Positions 25,382 to 34,581 of a DNA stretch of 39,620 nucleotides are shown piece after piece (within the stretch, counting starts at the first letter, position 1; the number at the start of each line of letters is the position of its first letter). Under the pieces are notes generated by a model. It did no database searches and was not told where the DNA came from. It worked only from the letters and a program-made list of their open reading frames with translations. A program made the position numbers and the translations under genes. Origin of the DNA: an uncultured Prevotella sp. (lineage in GTDB: Bacteria; Bacteroidota; Bacteroidia; Bacteroidales; Bacteroidaceae); assembly GCA_905236815.1 (NCBI GenBank), contig CAJOPE010000112.1, positions 1-39,620 of the forward strand, given 5' to 3'.

Positions 25382-26476
25382 TTAGTCCTTTATAATATAT
25401 TTCTTTCCGTTATGTATGAACATACCCTTCTTAGGTGCTGCAATTTTCTTTCCGTCCATAGAGTAGAAATTGCCATCTTCTTGAGTGGATACGTTTGTCT
25501 TTGCTGAATTAACCTCAGTAATCTCGTCTTCAATTGAGATGTTTGAGAACAGTAAACCTGTTTTAGCAGAGACTGAATTGTCCCATAAGCGTGCAGGAAC
25601 AACTAAATAGGCGCCATTCTTTTTAATACCTGTACACACATTTACTTTTTTAGTCTTTCCTCCTGCAATATAGACAAAAACGGAATCGTCAGGCTGATTA
25701 GCCTCCCATATATAATCACTTTTTTCCGTTTGTGTTCTCATCAGATTTGCATAATAGAAATCTGGCTCATACTGAGTTTCACGGAAAACAACTTTAGCGC
25801 CTGGTGTGCCAATGATCACCATACCTGTGTTTGAAGGAGCAAATCCGTCAAGGAATGTAGTATATTCAAATCCCAATTTACTATTAAAAGAGGTAATTGT
25901 ACCTACTTTTACATTTACTCCTGTTTTTACTAAATGTAATGGTTTGCTGTTGGAATAAGTAGAAATACCAGAACTAGCTATTGTTACTGTGTCGTATGTA
26001 TTGATGTACTTTGCTGGAATTTCCAAGTAGGCTCTATTCTCTCTCATATTCGCATATTGATTGAGAATACGCCATTTTCCATTTGCTAGATATAGCCATT
26101 TGTAACCAGAAGGTACGTCTCTTTCATAAATTTGGCCTCGTTCGACGTTTGGCTTTAATAAATTTGCATATGCATAATCAGGCTCTTTATCTATATCTTC
26201 AAACACTAATGTAGTATTTGCTGATCCTTGGATAAAAATACCTGTGTATGAAGGTATTGAATCACCATGAAATTTAGTCAATTCATATCTGTCATTCATA
26301 CCATCGTAACCTTTTATGGCGCTGAGTACAACATCTTTTGATGCAGATTTTAATCGCACAGGGGTGTCGTACGAAGCAACTCCCACACTTTGTGTCAAAG
26401 TATAAATGTATTCTTTTGCGAAACCAATGCTTGCTGAAAAGAGTGTTATTGCGAAAATCGCTAATTTCTTAAACAT
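25382..26476 (-). CDS. Secreted protein with a duplicated 'NLL...AYLxxP' domain
   Basis: A 364-residue exported protein with signal peptide MFKKLAIFAITLFSASIGFA. It contains two homologous domains. The first has GIFIQGSANTTLVFEDIDKE, YAYANLL, WLYLANGKWRIL and NRAYLEIPA. The second has GMVIIGTPGAKVVFRETQYE, FYYANLM, VYIAGGKTKKV and GAYLVVPA. A short linker leads to the tail FYSMDGKKIAAPKKGMFIHN then GKKYIIKD. The start at 26476 was preferred over the upstream ORF start, which has no signal-like residues. The same domain ends the 842-residue surface protein upstream. No enzyme motif is visible; a surface or adhesion role is inferred. Confidence 0.82.
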   Translation of the reverse strand: MFKKLAIFAITLFSASIGFAKEYIYTLTQSVGVASYDTPVRLKSASKDVVLSAIKGYDGMNDRYELTKFHGDSIPSYTGIFIQGSANTTLVFEDIDKEPDYAYANLLKPNVERGQIYERDVPSGYKWLYLANGKWRILNQYANMRENRAYLEIPAKYINTYDTVTIASSGISTYSNSKPLHLVKTGVNVKVGTITSFNSKLGFEYTTFLDGFAPSNTGMVIIGTPGAKVVFRETQYEPDFYYANLMRTQTEKSDYIWEANQPDDSVFVYIAGGKTKKVNVCTGIKKNGAYLVVPARLWDNSVSAKTGLLFSNISIEDEITEVNSAKTNVSTQEDGNFYSMDGKKIAAPKKGMFIHNGKKYIIKD

Positions 26477-26539
26477 AATTGTAAAGTATTTATTGTAAAG
26501 ATACCTAAACAAATGATTTTGTTCATTCTTAGTCAAGTG

Positions 26540-26547
26540 CAAAGTTA
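26540..26547 (-). promoter_or_regulatory. -7 promoter box of the 364-residue secreted protein
   Basis: The minus strand reads TAACTTTG followed by C, giving a leader of about 57 nt, similar in length to that of the 842-residue gene. A weaker TATCTTTA lies at 26496-26503. Confidence 0.55.
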
Positions 26548-26636
26548 ATAATAAAGAACTATGCTTTCTTTCGTTTTGTAAAATTTTGCTAGTATTATAA
26601 CATTATTTAACTTTGTGTATCTACGTTTTTAATAAA

Positions 26637-26673
26637 AAAGAGGGTTACGACAAATTTAGACGCAACCCTCTTC
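26637..26673 (-). terminator. Terminator after microprotein gene B
   Basis: The stem AAGAGGGTT / AACCCTCTT around a 19-nt loop, followed on the minus strand by a T-run, ends the first cassette. Confidence 0.85.
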
Positions 26674-26691
26674 TTCTTAATTTATTGACGA

Positions 26692-26859
26692 TTAGTCGTC
26701 CCAAACGTTATAGTTTTTCCAACTTTTGTCGTTTTCCTTGGCTTCACCCAAACTAGCATCTACCTTTTCGTTTTCGATTGCTAGAGATTCTGTAGCCATT
26801 AGATCTTCTTCATCAATTGATGTTGTATTAATTTGGGGGCTATTATATATCTTCTTCAT
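26692..26859 (-). CDS. Microprotein B (MKKIYxxPxI ... WDD)
   Basis: A 55-residue peptide missing from the ORF track because of its length. It begins MKKIYNSPQINTTSIDEED, continues with an acidic helical stretch, then LGEAKENDKSWKNYNVWDD. It starts 13 nt after the stop of the 842-residue surface protein and is closed by its own terminator. The similarity to microprotein A in start, core and end, plus the same position behind a secreted protein, argues strongly that it is a real gene. It has no cysteine and no signal peptide. Function is unknown. Confidence 0.8.
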   Translation of the reverse strand: MKKIYNSPQINTTSIDEEDLMATESLAIENEKVDASLGEAKENDKSWKNYNVWDD

Positions 26860-26872
26860 TTTGCTGATGTTT

Positions 26873-29401
26873 TTATTTTACAACGATTTTTTTACCATTC
26901 ATAATATATATACCTGCTGGAACTGAATTGAGATTGCCTTTGATCTTGATTCCCTGTAAGTTATATAATGTGGTATTTTCATTATTTGCAGTCTTAGTCT
27001 CATCGAGGCTTTCAATGTTTGTAGTTTCATTGTCATCCCAATTGATAATCAGACTCTTTGCGGCACTTGTTGAAAGATAAGGGATGCTAAGATATGCCTT
27101 GTTTGCCTGGATGGTTGAACCATCAACAATTGGATGGAATGCACCCTGATAGAGCACATAATTATTATTAACTCCGTTGTTTGAAGTTAATTTTGCAGCA
27201 TTACATCCTGATGTAGATTTTAACCAAGTTTCGCTGTAGGTTGATTCTGCTCTGTCGTTAGGATTGAAATAATAGGTAACCTCGCCTGCTTCATTGCTTG
27301 TACCTTTTATAATCACACCATTTCCATAGGTTGTACTTGCTGCAAACTTCAGGTCCTTGTTATCTGCATTTAGGGCTTCAACTTTTATTCTGTTTGCTTC
27401 AATTTCGTCAGAAACGATACCATAAACAGTAAAGTTTTTGCTTACAGAGAAAATCTTTGGAGAAGCAAATGTAGCATAACCAGATTCAGGCATAGTTATA
27501 CTTGCTGATACTCTACCGTTATAGTTGTAAGATGTGAAAAGGTTTAATGTTGTATTGCTAATCTCTTTTACGTGGAGATTTGCAAATGAACCATTAACAC
27601 TTTCAGATGTGAATGAAGGGAGGCTGTTGCCTGCAAAAGTAATATCAACATCCCAGTTTGAAGGATAGTTATATGGGTCATAGCCTGCATGATATAATGA
27701 ATTTACACCAAGACTTTTTACTGATGCAGGTATTGTTGCAGATGCTTTTCTTCCTGGATAGCAAACTAGTTTGGTTCCATCAGCAGAATAAACAATTCCA
27801 TCGATTGACTTGTATGCACTGTTATTGGATGCAACGTTGATAGCCTGAAGATTACTGCAACCTAAGAAGAAAGGATTGCTTTTTGTAATATCAATATTCT
27901 TTACTGTTGAAGGTATTGTAACCGTCTTGATGTTTAGGTTACTGCTAAATAAAGGACATGAAATCTTTGTCACAGCGATATTACCAATTTTGCTTGGAAG
28001 TACTAAATCCTCGCCGAAGGAGCTATCTTGTTTTGAATTTATAGTGATAGAAGAATAATCATTAGCTACATTTATACTAAGAGGGTATGGGTGAGCTGCA
28101 TCTTTAGTTGAATTCAACGAACTGCTACCTGTACCTATATAAAATGTCATATTTCCAGTTGTAGTGAAACTTGTAATGGTTAGTTTACCATTTAACCAGG
28201 AATATGTGTTATCTGCATTTATATTACCAAAACGCTTGTAGTTTTCGCCAATATATGTAACTTCAGCGGTTACGCCCTCCCATGCGTTAAGTGAATCAGT
28301 TAACAAAGGAGTAGAGAAACCTCCTAAGTTTATTGTAGATAGTTTAGTACAACCTGCTGCAAGGGAGTTTATTGATTTTAATTGTTTTACGTTAAGTTGG
28401 TTTAAAGGGAGGCTTGTAATATTTGTTCCTTTGAACCAATTTGCAATAGTTGTTGGTGAATAGTTGCCAAAATGGCTGAAATCAACACTAGTGATATCAC
28501 TTGCGTGTTCTGTAATCCAGCCTGGTATTTCATTATCTGTGTTTAGATCATAAGTAAATGAATAATTAGCTCTATCATTGTCTTGATGGAACTCCAAAAT
28601 ATTGTTTACTACTGCTGCATAGACAGGAAGTTGAGCTACAGCCAATGTGAAATAACCATCTCTCCAATTATAAGTGTTGTCGGATAATTTATTGAAAACC
28701 TGTGTATTAAGTGAAGAACTTGCCTTGAGTTTAAATGGTTTTTCAGAAGTTCCTGTTCCACTAAAGAAACCATCAGATTTGGTAATGGAAGTGAAATTGA
28801 AATCACCTACATTTAATTCTTCCAAATCTGAACAATCTGCAAATGCATTTTTGGCAGTTGCATTTTTGTCAGTTTCTATATTAGAATTTTTTAAGAAACT
28901 GACGTTTATTGTTTTGAAGTGAGAACCTCTAAAAATATTGTCGATATTTGTTATTTTACTTCCGTTGATAGATGATAAGTCTATTTGATTAAGTGGGGCA
29001 GTTGAAGAACCACAATTTTCAAACATACCCTCTAATGAAGTTACGTTTTCTGTATTAAGATTTTCTAAGCCTTGTATTTCTTTAAGATTAGTCAAACCTG
29101 AGAAGAAATCTTTGAGAGTAGAAGGTGACCAGCCATTTATTGATTTGTCGAATATAATTGTAGTAATAGCTGTATTTCCTTTCCATTTTGGCTTACCTGA
29201 AGTTGCTTCAGGCATACTGAAAAATTTATCTCCATTCTTGTAGTGTGAGATCAGTTCAGTATTCTGTACAAATGTGATTGTGTCTCCATCTTTGGAGAGT
29301 AATCCGTAAGTCGAGGTTACTGTTTGAGCCGACAACATTGCCGGAAGCCCAATCAGCATCACCATGATGCATAAAAGCTTAGAAAATAAATTCTTTCTCA
29401 T
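26873..29401 (-). CDS. BspA-like leucine-rich repeat surface protein
   Basis: An 842-residue exported protein with signal peptide MRKNLFSKLLCIMVMLIGLP then AMLSAQ. It carries two BspA/DUF285-type regions (about 60-200 and 270-400, with LKEIQGLENLNTENVTSLEG) and a LRR_5 region (about 420-620, with VTIPSTVKNID and KLVCYPGRK). A C-terminal domain (about 640-800, GVIIKGT...NYVLYQGAFHPI...NKAYLSIP) is shared with the neighbouring 364-residue protein. The tail LYNLQGIKIKGNLNSVPAGI then YIMNGKKIVVK resembles surface-sorting tails. BspA-type LRR proteins are known adhesins in oral Bacteroidetes; the ligand here is unknown. It is first in a two-gene unit with microprotein B. Confidence 0.9.
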   Translation of the reverse strand: MRKNLFSKLLCIMVMLIGLPAMLSAQTVTSTYGLLSKDGDTITFVQNTELISHYKNGDKFFSMPEATSGKPKWKGNTAITTIIFDKSINGWSPSTLKDFFSGLTNLKEIQGLENLNTENVTSLEGMFENCGSSTAPLNQIDLSSINGSKITNIDNIFRGSHFKTINVSFLKNSNIETDKNATAKNAFADCSDLEELNVGDFNFTSITKSDGFFSGTGTSEKPFKLKASSSLNTQVFNKLSDNTYNWRDGYFTLAVAQLPVYAAVVNNILEFHQDNDRANYSFTYDLNTDNEIPGWITEHASDITSVDFSHFGNYSPTTIANWFKGTNITSLPLNQLNVKQLKSINSLAAGCTKLSTINLGGFSTPLLTDSLNAWEGVTAEVTYIGENYKRFGNINADNTYSWLNGKLTITSFTTTGNMTFYIGTGSSSLNSTKDAAHPYPLSINVANDYSSITINSKQDSSFGEDLVLPSKIGNIAVTKISCPLFSSNLNIKTVTIPSTVKNIDITKSNPFFLGCSNLQAINVASNNSAYKSIDGIVYSADGTKLVCYPGRKASATIPASVKSLGVNSLYHAGYDPYNYPSNWDVDITFAGNSLPSFTSESVNGSFANLHVKEISNTTLNLFTSYNYNGRVSASITMPESGYATFASPKIFSVSKNFTVYGIVSDEIEANRIKVEALNADNKDLKFAASTTYGNGVIIKGTSNEAGEVTYYFNPNDRAESTYSETWLKSTSGCNAAKLTSNNGVNNNYVLYQGAFHPIVDGSTIQANKAYLSIPYLSTSAAKSLIINWDDNETTNIESLDETKTANNENTTLYNLQGIKIKGNLNSVPAGIYIMNGKKIVVK

Positions 29402-29469
29402 TGTGCTATGTTTTTAATTTTGTTTATGATTCGATTTTATGATTTTTAATGTGGACATTACATTGCAGG

Positions 29470-29501
29470 CAAAGGTAGTCTATTTTTTTATATATTACAA
29501 G
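29470..29501 (-). promoter_or_regulatory. Promoter of the BspA-like protein / microprotein B unit
   Basis: The minus strand has CTTG, a 20-bp gap, then TACCTTTG, giving a leader of about 62 nt. Confidence 0.7.
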
Positions 29502-30066
29502 TAATTTTTTTAAAAACAGACTTTATTTAATTAAAAATCATATAATTAAGTCGATTTTTGTTTCTTTTTGTGCAAAAGTATCTGCTTTCTTGCTTAATAA
29601 TTTTACTTGAGATATTTTACGCTTATTTTCTGAAAATGCTTTAGCGATAGAATTTTTCTGTACAATTTGTCTGTGCTAGGTTGTTCAGAATTAGATGGTT
29701 GGAAAGATATAGTGTATCATGATTTAATTTCTAGTTGTACAATTTGGAATGATTGTAATTAGTTGATTATTAAACAGTTTTGAATGTTTGTATAAGAAAT
29801 TCTGATGTTTTGTAAATATTCTTGTTTTAGCTGACTGCTTTATTAAGGAAATTAAGAATAATACGATATATTTATACATCTATAACCTATTGATTGTTAG
29901 ATAAAATATTCTGTTTGTTATGTTTTTCACCTAAATGGGTGTGTATTCTTTTTTTTATGAAAATCCTTTTAATGAAAATGATTGGATTAGTTTTCTTGTA
30001 ATTTATTATTACTAAATGGGAAGATTCTATGAAATGTTGTAGATAGGTATACTTTGTGGAATAACA
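29502..30066. other. AT-rich gene-free spacer
   Basis: Between the BspA-like gene promoter and the MATE gene I see no ORF with coding character, no strong hairpin and none of the window's repeats. It is strongly AT rich. Confidence 0.6.
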
Positions 30067-31401
30067 TTATATGACCTTCTTGAGATGCCGAAAAAGCAGA
30101 ATGAAGGCCGGAATAAGGAATATATCTGCCATCACCCAGGCAAATGGATCGCCAAGGCAGACACCAAGGAAATGGAAGGTTGGTACCAACCAGATGCTTA
30201 CGCCACATCGTGCTATCATCTCCATCACACCGCTCAGCATACTCAGGTTGCTGTAACCAAGTCCTTGAATGCTATAGCGGAAGATGGTGAGCAATCCTAA
30301 AACCGGATAAAAATAGTTGGCTATTCTCATAAACATAGCTGCATTTTGTACTACTTCCTGTTCGCCTGAGTCAACGAAAAGCATCATCATATTATCGGCA
30401 AAAGGGTAGATGATGAGGAAAGTCAAGGCGAAATATACAACCATGATCTTGATGGCAGAAAAGATGCCTTTCTTGATTCTGCCGAGTTGTTTGGCTCCTA
30501 TATTTTGTCCGCAGTAGGTAGCCATTGCTACTCCGATATTCTCAAATACGCAGGTAAAGAGGTATTTGATGCGCATACTAGCTGTAAAAGCCGCTACATA
30601 CGTTGTGCCGAGGGCATTGTTGGCACTTTGAAGCATAATGATACCAATAGCGGTAATCGAGAACTGTAGCCCCATCGGGACACCATTGTTGAGTAATATC
30701 GATATCCGTTTGTTGTTGTATGCTTTTTCCTCACCTTTCGGTATCAGAATATCCATTTTCTTTCGGATATACATAAAGCATAAACATGCTGAAAATGCCT
30801 GGGAGAGTAAGGTGGCAATGCCTGCTCCTGCTACTCCTAGCCCCATCCATAATATTAAAATAATATCTAGGATAATATTTACAAAAGAGGAGGCGATGAG
30901 GAAATAGAATGGTTGTTTAGAATTTCCTAATGCCCGAATGAGACTCGCTTGTAAATTGTAGGCGATGGTAAATGGAATTGCCAGAAACTGAAGCATCAGA
31001 AAGAAGTAAGCATCGTTGTAAATATCCGTAGGCGTATTGACAATCTTCAATACCCTTCCACAAAGCATACAACTTAAAAACGTGATTGCAATCGCAAAGA
31101 CTATCGAGATGCGAATAGCATTACTTACATAGCTTCGCATCTTGCTAAAGTCTTTGGCACCAAAGGCTTGCGAAACAGGAATTGCAAATCCTGCAGTGGT
31201 ACCATTGCAGAATCCCATGATGAGAAACATGATACTCGAGGAGGTTCCTACTGCAGCAAGGGCATCCACACCAATCCATCTTCCCACAATAGCAGCATCG
31301 ATGATGAGATACATCTGTTGAAGGATGTAGCCGAAAATCAAAGGCAAGGCAAAATGGATGATGCCTTTGGTGGGAGAACCGGTTGTTAATTCGTAATTCA
31401 T
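30067..31401 (-). CDS. MATE family efflux transporter
   Basis: A 444-residue inner-membrane transporter with about 12 membrane helices in two MatE halves (GSPTKGIIHFALPLIFGYIL near the start). MATE pumps export cationic drugs or metabolites using a Na+ or H+ gradient; the substrate here cannot be told. The ORF-track start is a TTG; the ATG at 31401 (MNYELTTGSP) is more likely. That ATG and the next 11 bp belong to the AATTCATAATTCG low-complexity repeat, so the repeat supplies the start codon. It is probably the last gene of a helicase-BASS-MATE unit. Confidence 0.92.
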   Translation of the reverse strand: MNYELTTGSPTKGIIHFALPLIFGYILQQMYLIIDAAIVGRWIGVDALAAVGTSSSIMFLIMGFCNGTTAGFAIPVSQAFGAKDFSKMRSYVSNAIRISIVFAIAITFLSCMLCGRVLKIVNTPTDIYNDAYFFLMLQFLAIPFTIAYNLQASLIRALGNSKQPFYFLIASSFVNIILDIILILWMGLGVAGAGIATLLSQAFSACLCFMYIRKKMDILIPKGEEKAYNNKRISILLNNGVPMGLQFSITAIGIIMLQSANNALGTTYVAAFTASMRIKYLFTCVFENIGVAMATYCGQNIGAKQLGRIKKGIFSAIKIMVVYFALTFLIIYPFADNMMMLFVDSGEQEVVQNAAMFMRIANYFYPVLGLLTIFRYSIQGLGYSNLSMLSGVMEMIARCGVSIWLVPTFHFLGVCLGDPFAWVMADIFLIPAFILLFRHLKKVI

Positions 31402-31419
31402 AATTCGCAATTCATAATT
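31388..31419. repeat. AATTCGTAATTCATAATTCG repeat overlapping the MATE start
   Basis: Near-identical to 21075-21099. It runs from the gap into the first codons of the MATE gene. Confidence 0.8.
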
Positions 31420-31447
31420 ATGATGCCTTGTGAGAATGAATGATTTA

Positions 31448-32401
31448 TTAAATACCCTTTTTGTCTAATATTTCATCATTATTAGCATTGGCGAATATTC
31501 TGGCAACTATTGCTCCACTAAGGTTATGCCATACAGAGAAGATAGCACCAGGAACCGTTGCCATCGGATACATTGCGAAATGAACGGTTGCAAGCGAGGA
31601 GGCGAGACCAGAATTCTGCATGCCTACCTCGATGCTGATTGCTGAACGTTTCTTGTGATTCAGGCCTAAAAGCTTGCCGACGAGATAGCCAAGTGACAAT
31701 CCGCAAATGTTATGCAACATCACCACAAGGATAATCAAAGCACCACCCACCAGTAGTTTGGTGGAGTTGGCGGCAACAATGCAACCTACGATGAGGGCGA
31801 CCATCAGTGATGAAAACGCTGGTAGATAAGGAGTAACCCTTTGAGTAACGCTAGGTAGATATTTCTGAACGAGAAATCCTATGATGATAGGCGCTATCAC
31901 TACTTCCACGATGCTCAAGAACATTCCAAGGGCATCTACTTCCACTCTTGCTCCTGCAAAGAAAAGGGTCAATAATGGAGTGAGAAATGGTGCCAGAACG
32001 GTACTTACAGCTGTCATTCCTACGGATAATGCGAGATCGCCTTTGGCGAGATAAGTCATTACGTTAGAGGCTGTTCCACCAGGACAGCATCCAACGAGAA
32101 TGACACCAATGGCAAGTTCGTCGGGCAATCCGAATGTTTTACTCAAAGCCCATGCTATAGCTGGCATAATCGTGAATTGAGCGATGCTTCCTGTAATAAC
32201 ATCTTTTGGGCGGGAGAATACTATCTTGAAGTCGTTTGGGTTGAGCGTAAGTCCCATGCCAAACATTACTAATCCAAGCATTGGTGATATCCAGGCGGTT
32301 TTGCACCAACTGAAAGATGCAGGTATAAATAGTGCTAAGGCTGCGATAATCAATACGATAGCAGCCATGTGCTTGCTGATGAAATTACAAATTACTTTCA
32401 T
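31448..32401 (-). CDS. Bile acid:sodium symporter (BASS) family protein
   Basis: A 317-residue inner-membrane protein with about 9-10 hydrophobic helices. It has the family features GMGLTLNPNDF near residue 50 and the GCCPGGTASNVMTYLAKGD sodium-site region near 105, and IEVGMQNSGLASSLA in the second half. Substrates of bacterial BASS proteins include bile acids, pantoate and other organic anions; nothing here chooses between them. It starts 2 nt after the helicase stop, so the two are cotranscribed. Confidence 0.93.
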   Translation of the reverse strand: MKVICNFISKHMAAIVLIIAALALFIPASFSWCKTAWISPMLGLVMFGMGLTLNPNDFKIVFSRPKDVITGSIAQFTIMPAIAWALSKTFGLPDELAIGVILVGCCPGGTASNVMTYLAKGDLALSVGMTAVSTVLAPFLTPLLTLFFAGARVEVDALGMFLSIVEVVIAPIIIGFLVQKYLPSVTQRVTPYLPAFSSLMVALIVGCIVAANSTKLLVGGALIILVVMLHNICGLSLGYLVGKLLGLNHKKRSAISIEVGMQNSGLASSLATVHFAMYPMATVPGAIFSVWHNLSGAIVARIFANANNDEILDKKGI

Positions 32402-32403
32402 AT

Positions 32404-34308
32404 TTAATAATTATCAACCTCCAATTCCTTAATATATTCCCAAAGTTTCTTGTAGAATGGATGCTTGGTGAGCGTATCCTTACTTCCTAGGATGATGAGT
32501 TTCATTCTGGCTCGAGTGATAGCGACATTCATTCTTCGAAGATCGCGAAGGAAGCCGATTTGTCCCTCATCGTTTGAGCGAACCATTGAGATGAGAATTA
32601 CATCACGCTCCTGTCCTTGAAATCCATCCACGGTATTAACAGTAATCAATCTCCGATATGGTTTGAAAAATTCGCGTTTGCGAATCAACTTTCGAAGATA
32701 CTGAACCTGTGCGCGATATGGCGATATAATTCCTACATCGATGCGTTCCTCGAGAATGCGATGCTTACCGATTTTGGTGAAATATTTCTCAAGGGTATCG
32801 AGGGTCATCTCTGCCTCGTCCTTGTTTACGCGTCCGAACGACTCGCCAATAAAAGCTTCCTTAAACTCCTGTTTGGCTTCCTCTCCTTCGGGAAGTTCAG
32901 GAGGGGTTACCCAAATAATCGGATGGTCATAGTCGAGGATGCCGCGATATTTTATCTGAGGGGCTGTTTCCACCATTCCTTGATAGAAGTAGTCGCTCGA
33001 GAAGCGCATAATCTGCTCATTCATTCGGTATTGCACTTTCAGCAATGTCACCACCTCTGGCTTGTTCTCCACAATCCGCTCCATCAGTGTCTTTCCCAGT
33101 CCCGCTTTCAGGGCGGCAATGCTCTTTACGGTTGGGGGCAGCTGACAATGGTCGCCTGCCAGAATCACTCTCGAAGCTCTTCGCATAGGTATCCAGCAGG
33201 CTGCCTCAAGGGCTTGGGCGGCCTCGTCGATGAAGAGTGTTCCAAATTTCTGTCCTTCAAGAATTCGGTTGGCCGAACCTACTAAGGTTGAGGCGATTAC
33301 ACGGGCCTCGCCAAAGAGTTCGGCATTAATGCGAATCTCTATTTCGGCTGCTCTCGACTTTAGTCGCTCTAGCTTCTGATGATAGCCATCGCTTCTCTTT
33401 TTTCCTCTTCGCAATTCTCGGATAGCCTTCCGGATAGCCCAGAGTTGGGGGTAGTCGGGATGTGCCTCGAAGCGACGCTCATAGGTGAAGGAGAGCATCT
33501 GATCGTTCACTTTGGTTGGATTTCCAATGCGCAAAACATTGATGCCTCTATCTACTAGCTTCTCGCAGATCCAATCTACCGCCATATTACTTTGCGCGCA
33601 TACAAGTACCTGACTTTCACGCATTAAGGTTTCGTTGATAGCCTCGACGAGGGTAGTGGTCTTTCCCGTTCCTGGAGGTCCATGAACCACTTCCACGTCC
33701 TTCGCCCAGAGCACTTCGTTCACAGCTTTCTCCTGCGATGGGTTGAGCCATGGAAACTTGGTTGCCTCGAAGCTGAAGTGCTGAGCTGGCATTTTCGAAT
33801 AGAAAAGGTCGCGAAGATAAGCCAGACGGTTGTTCTTGGCATTCGTTACTCGGTCGAGAGCCTCAAACATCAGCTTGTAGCTGGTTTCATCGAAGAAGAG
33901 CTGGATGCCTACCGGATTCTCACAACTCTGCACATCGATGATATGTCCATTGTCAGGAACGACAATCACCATGCGATTTCCATCGACATAGCTCACCGTA
34001 CCTGTGAAATTGAAATACGAGATTTTATTATCTTTACTTTGGAAAAAGGCGACAGGACGACCGAATTCGAAGTTATGCTCGATTTCCTCATCGCTCGTTC
34101 GAGTTACCTCGAGTGTCATCTGATTGAGCGAGTTATAGTAGCTTTTGCCAACTTTCAGCGGAAACCAGGCATCTCCTCTTTTCACTTTTCGCATCAATCC
34201 CATTGACTCGGTTTGCTTGCGGAAAGCTTCTTTCTCGGCATAATACTCAATCTGAAGGAGCATTTTCTGTCGTTGTAAAGCTTGTATTGGAGATTCTTGC
34301 TGGACCAT
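32404..34308 (-). CDS. Superfamily 1 helicase of the Upf1/IGHMBP2-like type
   Basis: A 634-residue helicase. An N-terminal OB-like domain (about 1-150) is followed by Walker A GPPGTGKTT (210-218), the DEAA box LFIDEAAQALEAA, GDHCQLPPT, VQYRMNEQI, and VNTVDGFQGQERDVI with a final VAITRARMKL. All SF1B helicase motifs are present. Such proteins unwind DNA or RNA; the bacterial role is not clear. A segment WVTPPELPEGEEAKQEF between motifs resembles the repeat-encoded peptide of the EEP protein (TPPSLPEGE). The promoter -7 box lies 9 bp before the ATG. Confidence 0.92.
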   Translation of the reverse strand: MVQQESPIQALQRQKMLLQIEYYAEKEAFRKQTESMGLMRKVKRGDAWFPLKVGKSYYNSLNQMTLEVTRTSDEEIEHNFEFGRPVAFFQSKDNKISYFNFTGTVSYVDGNRMVIVVPDNGHIIDVQSCENPVGIQLFFDETSYKLMFEALDRVTNAKNNRLAYLRDLFYSKMPAQHFSFEATKFPWLNPSQEKAVNEVLWAKDVEVVHGPPGTGKTTTLVEAINETLMRESQVLVCAQSNMAVDWICEKLVDRGINVLRIGNPTKVNDQMLSFTYERRFEAHPDYPQLWAIRKAIRELRRGKKRSDGYHQKLERLKSRAAEIEIRINAELFGEARVIASTLVGSANRILEGQKFGTLFIDEAAQALEAACWIPMRRASRVILAGDHCQLPPTVKSIAALKAGLGKTLMERIVENKPEVVTLLKVQYRMNEQIMRFSSDYFYQGMVETAPQIKYRGILDYDHPIIWVTPPELPEGEEAKQEFKEAFIGESFGRVNKDEAEMTLDTLEKYFTKIGKHRILEERIDVGIISPYRAQVQYLRKLIRKREFFKPYRRLITVNTVDGFQGQERDVILISMVRSNDEGQIGFLRDLRRMNVAITRARMKLIILGSKDTLTKHPFYKKLWEYIKELEVDNY

Positions 34309-34316
34309 ATTGGGTG

Positions 34317-34324
34317 CAAAGATA
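34317..34324 (-). promoter_or_regulatory. -7 promoter box of the helicase-BASS-MATE unit
   Basis: The minus strand reads TATCTTTG followed by C. Transcription would start within a few bases of the helicase ATG, so a nearly leaderless mRNA is expected. Confidence 0.6.
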
Positions 34325-34476
34325 CTTATTTTTAATCAGAAAAGAGTAATTGGGATTTAGTATTTATGATTTGTTTTCTCATGATTTAATTGTTGCAGGA
34401 TGTTGCAGCGTGATAGCAAGGTTTGGCAATAAGGCTGCAAATTTCTTCAAGAAATCGAAGAATTTCTTGCCTGGAA

Positions 34477-34530
34477 AATTCATGGAATGGTAATCTTACC
34501 ATACTTCTCCCCCCGCTTGCGGGGGAGAAA
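34477..34530. repeat. TTACCATACTTC + CCCCCGCTTGCGGGGG hairpin repeat
   Basis: The hairpin TTCTCCCCCCGCTTGCGGGG (34505 onward) is preceded by AATTCATGG...CTTACCATACT, which also precedes the hairpin at 36160-36183 when read on the minus strand. It lies downstream of the ABC ATPase gene. Confidence 0.82.
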
Positions 34531-34581
34531 TGCAGGATAATAAGCCTTCTATGAATTATTCTTGTTAGGTGGACAATACGA

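Noticed and set aside
32617-33285. 222-residue plus-strand ORF
   Set aside because: It lies opposite the SF1 helicase motifs and has no signal or domain pattern of its own.
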